Shown here: in pieces, positions 7,367 to 12,896 of the stretch | Numbering within the stretch: position 1 is the stretch's first letter | How the letters are laid out: every line of letters begins with the position of its first letter | Source: Altererythrobacter sp. | Lineage (GTDB): Bacteria > Pseudomonadota > Alphaproteobacteria > Sphingomonadales > Sphingomonadaceae | Length of the DNA: 12,896 nt | Assembly: GCA_023299945.1 (NCBI GenBank) | Contig: JALZVZ010000196.1 | Location: 1 to 12,896, forward strand | Direction of reading: 5' to 3' | Made by a program: the position numbers and the translations under genes | The notes under the pieces: model-generated | Database searches by the model: none | The model's input: only the letters and a program-made list of their open reading frames with translations | What the model was told of the DNA's origin: nothing

Positions 7367-7587
7367 TTTGACGTCCCTGAGGCGTGGTTGGTTTTCTTGC
7401 TTTGCGTCAATTCGATGCTCGATTTATCAGAGTTTTCTACAATAGCATGGCGATTTGCAAATGGGCGGGCACGCGCAAAAATATCACAAGCTTTGTTGGA
7501 TAAAGGTGTTCATTTCAGGCTGCAATTGTTGAAGTGCGCAAAGTGCGGCAATAAGGTCGCGTTAGCCACGTTTGGGAGGCCACGCCG
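7367..7587. promoter_or_regulatory. Divergent intergenic region ahead of the export operon
   Basis: These 221 bases separate the minus-strand membrane protein from the export lipoprotein and should carry promoters for both. A weak sigma-70-like candidate on the plus strand is TTGAAG (7529-7534), a 17-base spacer and TAAGGT (7552-7557); the -10 match is poor. Short open frames here do not look like genes: no recognisable protein motif and no good binding site. Confidence 0.4.
7574..7579 (+). promoter_or_regulatory. Strong ribosome binding site pointing to an ATT start codon
   Basis: GGGAGG matches the anti-Shine-Dalgarno sequence well and ends eight bases before ATT at 7588-7590, the ideal distance. 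No ATG, GTG or TTG in any frame lies at a usable distance after it that would lead into the export protein, so it is the main argument for ATT initiation. Confidence 0.6.
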
Positions 7588-8313
7588 ATTCTTTGCGACA
7601 CGCGCTCTTTTGCCGCTTTAAAGCGATGCGTCCTGCTTTCTCTGGCACTGCTTGCGAGCGGCTGCGCAACCGCATCTGCCCCGATAGTTGGCGCAGTGGC
7701 TTCGGCTCCCATCAATCAATTGGGACAAGCCAATTATACGGCAAATTCACCAGATACTTATGCTCTGCGCGCAGGCGATGTGATCAGCGTTAATGTGTTT
7801 CGTGAGGATGATCTGTCCGCTGAAAGCCTCGTGATCGGCGCCGGCGGCATGATCTCGCTTCCTTTAATAGGGCCAATGAAAGCAGAAGGGCTGACGGCCA
7901 AAGCGCTAGAGGCCAATGTGACGCAGCGCCTTGGCGATGCCTTTCTGCGCAGGCCAGCCGTCAATGTGAATATCAATGATTACAAATCTCACCGTGTAAC
8001 CGTTGAAGGCGCGGTGAAGGAACCAGGAGTTTACGCTTTCCAACCAGGCGACCGGCTCTCCTCAGCGATTGCACTGGCGCGCGGTAATGAACGCACAGCC
8101 GATTTGTCTGACGTCGCGGTGTTCCGCAGGTTTGATGGGCAAATGGCCCTTGCGCGCTTTGACTATGCACAAATCCAGCAAGGCGCGATGATGGACCCGG
8201 TGCTGGAGCCGGGTGACCGCGTGGTGATGGGCACATCGCGTCTATCACAAGGCTGGCAAGATGTGCTGCGCGCGCTGCCTGCTGTTGGTCTATTTGCGAC
8301 ATTGTTTCGTTAG
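7588..8313 (+). CDS. Polysaccharide export outer-membrane lipoprotein, short GumB/Wza type
   Basis: 241 residues if translation begins at ATT 7588. It forms the outer-membrane and periplasmic channel through which the finished polysaccharide leaves the cell. Residues 1-26 read as a lipoprotein signal: a basic LKR, the hydrophobic CVLLSLALLA and lipobox ASGC with Cys26. The polysaccharide-export (PES) domain follows at about 57-135 (YALRAGDVISVNVFRE, then SLPLIGPMKAEGLT and RRPAVNVNI), then one SLBB domain at about 135-215 (HRVTVEGAVKEPGVYAF, LEPGDRVVMG). It lacks the extra length of E. coli Wza and so is of the short type. The frame is closed upstream by TAA at 7552-7554, and no ATG, GTG or TTG occurs in frame until GTG at 7696, which would remove the signal peptide. 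Hence the ATT start, backed by GGGAGG at 7574-7579. A sequencing error is the alternative. The gene lies nine bases before the Wzc-like gene. Confidence 0.85.
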   Translation: MLCDTRSFAALKRCVLLSLALLASGCATASAPIVGAVASAPINQLGQANYTANSPDTYALRAGDVISVNVFREDDLSAESLVIGAGGMISLPLIGPMKAEGLTAKALEANVTQRLGDAFLRRPAVNVNINDYKSHRVTVEGAVKEPGVYAFQPGDRLSSAIALARGNERTADLSDVAVFRRFDGQMALARFDYAQIQQGAMMDPVLEPGDRVVMGTSRLSQGWQDVLRALPAVGLFATLFR

Positions 8314-8322
8314 GTCTGTGCG

Positions 8323-10545
8323 ATGAACGCCGCTAACTCCCCCCCTAACGCACCCCGCAGCGAAGCCCTGGATTTGGTCGACCAATATATTGTCACTGAT
8401 GCCAATGGCACAGGATATAGCGGTGCATATGGGGCAGGCGCGGGCGTGGATACAGCGATGATCCGCGCCGTACTTTACCGACAAAAATGGATTATTCTGG
8501 GTAGCATCGTGCTGACATTATTGGCCGCGCTATTCTACACCTTGATTCAAACGCCAATTTACCGCGCCGAGGCGACTGTGCGCGTCGATCCGCAAGGCAA
8601 TTACATCCTCGAGGGTCAAGACCTCTCACCCAGCATTCACATCAATGAATATCGCCAATATCTCGAAACTTTGGGCAGTGTCGTACAAAGTCGGCAAATG
8701 GCAGAGACGGTGGCAGCCGATCTGAAGCTGGCAAACACTTCCAACTTCTTGTCCGCCGACATCGACGCATCGCGGCCAACCGGCCTATCGGATGAAGGCT
8801 GGCAACAGCGCAAAACTGTAATGGCAGCCGACGGCCTGCGTGCAGGTGTTGAGGTCGATATACCTTTTGAGACACGGATCATGACGATCCAATACACCTC
8901 CACCAGTGCACGCTTGGCCGCGCGATTTGCCAATGGCTATGCACAGGCCTTTCTATCTGAAGACACGCGCCGTAGCCTAGAAAGCAATGAATATGCGCTG
9001 GAGTATCTAGCCAACCAAATTGCAGAAGTTCGCAAGAAATTGGAAGGCGCAGAAATCGCCTCCAATGATTATGCGCGGCGCAATCAATTGATCGGCTCCA
9101 CCCCCGTCACTAGCATGGATAATGGTGAGCCCATTGGTGCCACGACCATCAGCGCGCAGACCCTGTCCAATATCAATGCGTCCTATGCAGATGCCCGCGC
9201 GGCGCGCATTACGGCAGAACAAAAATGGCGCACGATTGCCGGCATGCCGGCCGCACAATTGCCGCAGGTTCAAACCAGCATCGTGGTTCAAACGCTGTTG
9301 GCCGACCGGACCCAGGCTCAAGCAGAGCTGGCCAATTTGCGCGAACGGTACCGCGAAGGCTACCCTGATATTCAAGAATTGAGCGCGAAGGTCGCCACAC
9401 TTGATCGGCAAATAGCGCGCAGCGGCGCCGATATTAAAAGCGCACTCCGCAATGATTATCGAATTGCTCAACGCCAAGAGGCGGCTCTAAAGGTTGAGCT
9501 TGACAGGGTGTCGAACATCTCACTCGAAGAGCAAGACAAGCAAGTTCGTTATGGGCTGCTAGGACGCGATGCTACAGCTCTGCGTGATCAATTGGCGGCT
9601 TTACTATCGCGCTATAATGAGCTGTCGACAGCAGCCAATGTGCAGGCTGGATCAATCACTTTGCTGGATGGGGCCGCGATACCTAAAGCGCCGGTTTCGC
9701 CCAGTCTTTGGCGCAATTTGCTGATCGCATTGATCGCAGGGCTGGGGCTGGCAACCATGCTGGCTGTGCTGCGCGAAACATTGGATGACCGACTGCGTTC
9801 GCTCGCTGATATTGAGCGCAAGCTAGGCGTTGGACTCCTGGGGCATACTCCATATGTCACTGAAAATGATCTAACCAACCATTCAAGCAATCCTTATAGC
9901 GCCCTGACAGAAGCCTATGCATCGATCCGGTCCACTTTGGATTATGTCGTGCCCCGCGACCACAAAGTGCTACAATTCACCAGCAGCCAAGCGTCAGAGG
10001 GTAAGACAACCAGCGCCATAATGGTGGCTGAGCAAATGGCGATGCTCGGTCAAAAAGTCCTGCTGGTCGATGGCGATTTGCGCCGTCCTTCTGTGCATTC
10101 TCACCTAGGGCTAGCCAAACCGGAAAAAGGTTTTGTCGAAGTGCTAACCGGCAATGCCACTCTGGAAGAAGCCTTGCTGCCCGGCACCTCTTTAGACCTG
10201 GACGTTTTGTGCATTAGTAAAGTGCCGCCCAATCCGGTGGAGCTTTTGTCGTCATCCATGATGACTGAGTTTTTGGCCAAACATCGCGGCGAATATACGC
10301 GGATCATCTTTGACGCATCGCCCGTGATGGGTATTGCTGATGCACCATTGCTAGCAAACCACGTCGATGCGACGATTTTTGTGGCGGAGGCTAACCGCGT
10401 TAATGGCGGGCAAGCAAAAGCAGCCGTGCGCAGGTTGCGGGGTGTCGGCGCGAATTTGGTCGGGGTCGTTCTTACCAAATTCAAAGCGCTGGAAGCAGGC
10501 GAGCAATATGGCTCTGAATATCGCTATTACAGCTATTCCAAATAG
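8323..10545 (+). CDS. Wzc-type polysaccharide co-polymerase fused to a BY-kinase
   Basis: 740 residues in the inner membrane. It controls chain length and, by cycles of tyrosine autophosphorylation, assembly and export together with the outer-membrane channel encoded just upstream. After about 50 polar residues the first membrane helix is at 56-75, followed by a Wzz domain (IYRAEATVRVDP, 79-90), a long helical periplasmic region with coiled-coil character (about 215-440), a proline motif (APVSPS, 456-461) and the second helix at 464-484. The cytoplasmic kinase has Walker A SQASEGKTT (555-563, Lys561), Walker A' LLVDGDLRRP (580-589) and Walker B IIFDAS (661-666). The C-terminus is the tyrosine cluster YGSEYRYYSYSK, with Tyr729, 733, 735, 736 and 738 as likely phosphorylation sites. 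All key residues are present, so the kinase should be active. The binding site before the ATG is weak, suggesting coupling to the export gene nine bases upstream. No cognate Wzb phosphatase is in the window. Confidence 0.95.
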   Translation: MNAANSPPNAPRSEALDLVDQYIVTDANGTGYSGAYGAGAGVDTAMIRAVLYRQKWIILGSIVLTLLAALFYTLIQTPIYRAEATVRVDPQGNYILEGQDLSPSIHINEYRQYLETLGSVVQSRQMAETVAADLKLANTSNFLSADIDASRPTGLSDEGWQQRKTVMAADGLRAGVEVDIPFETRIMTIQYTSTSARLAARFANGYAQAFLSEDTRRSLESNEYALEYLANQIAEVRKKLEGAEIASNDYARRNQLIGSTPVTSMDNGEPIGATTISAQTLSNINASYADARAARITAEQKWRTIAGMPAAQLPQVQTSIVVQTLLADRTQAQAELANLRERYREGYPDIQELSAKVATLDRQIARSGADIKSALRNDYRIAQRQEAALKVELDRVSNISLEEQDKQVRYGLLGRDATALRDQLAALLSRYNELSTAANVQAGSITLLDGAAIPKAPVSPSLWRNLLIALIAGLGLATMLAVLRETLDDRLRSLADIERKLGVGLLGHTPYVTENDLTNHSSNPYSALTEAYASIRSTLDYVVPRDHKVLQFTSSQASEGKTTSAIMVAEQMAMLGQKVLLVDGDLRRPSVHSHLGLAKPEKGFVEVLTGNATLEEALLPGTSLDLDVLCISKVPPNPVELLSSSMMTEFLAKHRGEYTRIIFDASPVMGIADAPLLANHVDATIFVAEANRVNGGQAKAAVRRLRGVGANLVGVVLTKFKALEAGEQYGSEYRYYSYSK

Positions 10546-10553
10546 CCCGTGCT

Positions 10554-11741
10554 ATGAACTCATGCCGCCTGCCGCGTATTTTGCATATTTCCGGCGACTT
10601 TCCTGATCCGATAGAGCCACATAAAGCACCTGTCATCGCGCGCCTTTTGGCCCTGACAGATGACCAATTTGATCATTGTGTCGTATCCCTCAACCGGTCA
10701 TCACCCAGCATTGGCGATTGGTCGAAAGGTACGGTTCTTTCCAAAAGGCCTGCCGACGCTATTGGAAGGCAAGAGACCTTTGAGCGCGGAGTAGCCGTGC
10801 AATATCATGCCCCTGCTAAAGGCGTTTTGCACAAGGCCGCGCTTGAGCGGCTGGGTGATTGGATCGCGCAATTTGCGCTTGCCGATGGAAAGCCGGACCT
10901 AATCATCGGGCACAAGCTGACAATCGAAGGGATCGCTGCAGCTCGCGCAGCCAAAGCGCTGGGCGTGCCCTACGCGTTGTCGATCCAAGGCAATACAGAC
11001 ACCAAAATCTTGCGCGCGCGCCCTGATTTGAAGCGTGCCTTTCGTACGATCTTGTGTGAAGCAACGGTTGTGTTCCCGTTTGCGCAATGGGCCTTAGATC
11101 AGGTCACAGCCAAGCTAGGATCGCGGCCCAAAGCCACCAAAACCCTCCCTTGCCCCACTGATCTCGACAGCATCATTGCGCCAAAGATTGGCGGCAATGG
11201 CATGGTTTCGCTCTTCCACTTGGATCGCCACAAAACTAAGAATTTGGCGGGGCTAGGCGCGGCGATGCGGCTTCTGCAAGACCAGCCAAACATTTCAGTT
11301 TTGAATGTGATTGGCAGCGGCACAGACAAGCAATTGGCCGCTTGCCAAAAGGAAGCAAACGCAGCGAATATTCAATTTTCCAGTCCGCCACAGCGCAGCG
11401 ATATTGCCCAGCTTCTCAATGCTGCCACAGGTTTTGTAATGCCATCATTGGCTGAAAGTTTCGGATTGGTTTTTATCGAAGCGCTATTTGCCGGATTGCC
11501 GATTATTTACCCAAAAGGGCGCGCGGTTGACGGCTATTTTAACGGCCTGCCCTTTGCCATTGCGGTCGATCCTAAAAGCCCCGCCGAAATTGCCGAGGCT
11601 ATCGCACATGTTTGCCGCAACGAAGGCACGCTGAAAGCTCAGCTGGCCGAATGGCAGCGAAGCGCACACGCGCAGCAATTTACGCAAAACTCCATCGCGC
11701 TGAAATTTGCACAAGGTTTAGAACAAGCCCTAACATCTTAA
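10554..11741 (+). CDS. GT4-family glycosyltransferase
   Basis: 395 residues, GT-B fold. The N-terminal domain starts RILHISGDFPDPIEPHKAPV (8-27), a glycine loop for acceptor or donor binding, followed by PDLIIGHKLT (114-123) and a helical stretch. The C-terminal domain has VIGSGTDKQL (252-261) and the GT4 signature MPSLAESFGLVFIEALFAGLP (296-316 region), in which Glu301 and Glu309 form the EX7E nucleotide-sugar motif. It should be cytoplasmic or loosely attached to the inner membrane and add one sugar to the lipid-linked repeat unit; the sugar cannot be told. It starts eight bases after the BY-kinase gene without a clear binding site, so it belongs to the same transcript and may depend on ribosomes arriving from upstream. 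It shows little similarity by eye to the other GT4 gene in this window. Its TAA overlaps the TAA of the convergent GT2 gene (TTAA, 11738-11741). Confidence 0.86.
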   Translation: MNSCRLPRILHISGDFPDPIEPHKAPVIARLLALTDDQFDHCVVSLNRSSPSIGDWSKGTVLSKRPADAIGRQETFERGVAVQYHAPAKGVLHKAALERLGDWIAQFALADGKPDLIIGHKLTIEGIAAARAAKALGVPYALSIQGNTDTKILRARPDLKRAFRTILCEATVVFPFAQWALDQVTAKLGSRPKATKTLPCPTDLDSIIAPKIGGNGMVSLFHLDRHKTKNLAGLGAAMRLLQDQPNISVLNVIGSGTDKQLAACQKEANAANIQFSSPPQRSDIAQLLNAATGFVMPSLAESFGLVFIEALFAGLPIIYPKGRAVDGYFNGLPFAIAVDPKSPAEIAEAIAHVCRNEGTLKAQLAEWQRSAHAQQFTQNSIALKFAQGLEQALTS

Positions 11742-12721
11742 TCTACTTGGGATTTAACGGGGCCATCGCGCCATAAATCACGCCGCTGCCATACTTTGTA
11801 CCAAGTCGCAGCCACCTCTGCATAACGGCTACTAAATCTTGCAGTCATCCCATAGGCAAGCGCGCGCCAGCACACAGAAAAATATATCATGGAACGACCA
11901 AAGGGTCGCCATCGGGGCGCAAAATAGCGTTCAGTTAAGCCTATTCTCGCGCCTTGCACATAGATGGTTTTGCGCCATTGGGACGCGCTGCTTTGCCCGC
12001 CATAGTGAATTATCTGTGCCTGCGGTGTCATTCGCGGATTTGCCCCCAATGCGCGCGCACGGTGGCACAAATCGGCCTCCTCGCCATACATAAAGAAAGC
12101 AGGATCAAATCCCCCCAGCCTCTCCCAAAATTCGCGCTCGATCAGAAAAAATGCGCCTTGGACGATATCAACCGGTCGCTCGCTGTCCCTATACCAGCCG
12201 CCATAGCATTCCGGATTGAGCCAAGCTGAATTGGGGAACATGGCCGCCAACCCGCTTGCCATACAGGCGGCGCTCCACGGCGTGATCTGCCCCCATGCAG
12301 ATGTTGGGTTGAGCGTTCCATCTGCAAACACTGTCCGCCCGCCCCAAATCTTCGCCTCTGGACACGCCTTGGCAAAAGCCACCAGCTGGTCAATCGCCCC
12401 TTCTTGTACAACTGTATCTGTGTTGAGCAGCAGGACATACTGCCCTTTGGCTCTTGCGACAGAAATATTGGTGGCATGGGCAAAGCCGTGATTGCGCGGT
12501 TCCGCCATAAGCGTGACATTGGGAAACTGTGCTGCAATCGCCTCTGCTGAACCATCCTGCGATGCATTATCGACCACAATCACTTCGAAGTCAGTGCTTA
12601 GTGTTTCGGCATAGATCGACGCCAAGCATTCCAGCGTCATGTCTCGGGTATTCCAATTGACCAGCATGATTGAGACGAGGGGCGCCTCTGCCGCATTCTG
12701 ATCGACTGCATTGTCAGTCAT
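11738..12721 (-). CDS. GT2-family glycosyltransferase, WbbL (rhamnosyltransferase)-like
   Basis: 327 residues with a GT-A fold. Motifs in order are VSIMLVNWNTRDMTLECL (16-33), VIVVDNASQDGS (47-58, Asp51), EPRNHGFAHATN (74-85), LLLNTDT (97-103, the DXD-equivalent), VQGAFFLIERE (187-197) and GGFDPAFFMYGEEADLCHR (203-221), where the ED-type acids supply the catalytic base. This set is typical of WbbL-like enzymes that transfer rhamnose or a similar sugar to a lipid-linked acceptor, though the donor is uncertain. Basic and aromatic residues after 245 suggest membrane contact rather than a true spanning helix. The ATG at 12721-12719 comes one base after the stop of the acetyltransferase gene (TAA-A-ATG) and has no binding site of its own, so coupled translation is likely. 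It probably modifies or extends the repeat unit made by the neighbouring genes. Confidence 0.9.
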   Translation of the reverse strand: MTDNAVDQNAAEAPLVSIMLVNWNTRDMTLECLASIYAETLSTDFEVIVVDNASQDGSAEAIAAQFPNVTLMAEPRNHGFAHATNISVARAKGQYVLLLNTDTVVQEGAIDQLVAFAKACPEAKIWGGRTVFADGTLNPTSAWGQITPWSAACMASGLAAMFPNSAWLNPECYGGWYRDSERPVDIVQGAFFLIEREFWERLGGFDPAFFMYGEEADLCHRARALGANPRMTPQAQIIHYGGQSSASQWRKTIYVQGARIGLTERYFAPRWRPFGRSMIYFSVCWRALAYGMTARFSSRYAEVAATWYKVWQRRDLWRDGPVKSQVD

Positions 12722-12722
12722 T

Positions 12723-12896
12723 TTAGTTTTGGCCCAATTTGCCGCTTGGCAGAGCGCCCGCCGCGCTGTCCTGCTTCCTCAATGCACGTTCTGTGTCATC
12801 AGCATCAACAAAACGGCCATAGCGTCCAACGTCAATATCAGACTGAATTATTTTGGCTGGGTTGCCCGCGACCACCGAGCGCGGCGGAACATCCTT
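12723..12896 (-). CDS. Hexapeptide-repeat acetyltransferase, C-terminal part (WcaF/Maa/NodL-like)
   Basis: Partial gene entering from the right edge; the last 57 codons and TAA are present. It opens with KDVPPRSVVAGNPAKII, the hallmark that closes the left-handed beta-helix of LbH acyltransferases and follows their last coil. The remaining 40 residues (IDVGRYGRF, then a charged tail DADDTERALRKQD and a glycine-rich end) form an extension not needed by the fold. Such enzymes O-acetylate sugars with acetyl-CoA and commonly decorate exopolysaccharide repeat units. The gene is transcribed with the GT2 gene, with a single base between them. The family is firm; the acceptor and exact subtype cannot be told from the fragment. 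Confidence 0.85.
   Translation of the reverse strand, partial: KDVPPRSVVAGNPAKIIQSDIDVGRYGRFVDADDTERALRKQDSAAGALPSGKLGQN

Noticed and set aside
7388..7621. Open frame on the plus strand ahead of the export gene, 77 codons
   Set aside because: No binding site at its start, no recognisable motif, and it overlaps the well-supported start of the export lipoprotein in another frame.
7614..7625. Perfect 12-base palindrome CGCTTTAAAGCG in the signal-peptide region
   Set aside because: It lies within coding sequence for Ala-Leu-Lys-Arg, has no loop for a stable hairpin, and a palindrome this short is expected by chance.
7572..7793. Alternative frame with TTG 7572 or ATG 7626 as a possible start for the export gene
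   Set aside because: Neither is in frame with the export domain, and the peptide shows no signal sequence; using ATG 7626 would require a frameshift and gives a signal without positive charges.

Overview
The window looks like the chromosome of an alphaproteobacterium, most likely a sphingomonad or Erythrobacter-type organism. I infer this from the moderately high G+C, the protein style and the gene set; there is no rRNA or other marker to confirm it. I saw no tRNA, rRNA, CRISPR array, insertion sequence or phage gene. Coding density is very high, and the two longest gaps are about 146 and 221 bases.

Left block (1-4183, all minus strand). In transcription order it encodes an alpha-methylacyl-CoA racemase with an intact His/Asp/Glu catalytic set, a DUF3604 lipoprotein with PHP-like His/Asp motifs, a membrane-anchored parvulin-type peptidyl-prolyl isomerase, and the first 62 residues of a secreted protein resembling the N-terminus of HupE/UreJ-family membrane proteins. 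The last three genes are stacked with zero or one base between them (TAAGTG, then TAATG), so they look like a translationally coupled envelope module.

Right block (4330-12896): part of an exopolysaccharide or capsule locus. Plus strand: an AlgD-type GDP-mannose/UDP-glucose 6-dehydrogenase (TTG start), coupled through a GTGA overlap to a GT4 glycosyltransferase. Then a minus-strand five-helix membrane protein of unknown function. Then, plus strand, a GumB/Wza-type outer-membrane export lipoprotein, a Wzc-type co-polymerase fused to a BY-kinase, and a second GT4 glycosyltransferase, with gaps of 8-9 bases. Finally, minus strand, a WbbL-like GT2 glycosyltransferase and the C-terminus of a hexapeptide-repeat acetyltransferase. 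Together these would make an acidic nucleotide sugar, assemble a repeat unit on a lipid carrier, acetylate a sugar, and control chain length and export. The flippase, polymerase, initiating phosphoglycosyltransferase and Wzb-type phosphatase are not in the window.

The most notable points are: (1) the export lipoprotein has no in-frame ATG, GTG or TTG before its signal peptide, but has an ATT codon eight bases after a strong GGGAGG site; (2) the DUF3604 / isomerase / HupE-like coupled trio of unknown role; (3) two tail-to-tail gene pairs whose stop codons overlap by four bases; (4) an inverted repeat in the gap ahead of the dehydrogenase.
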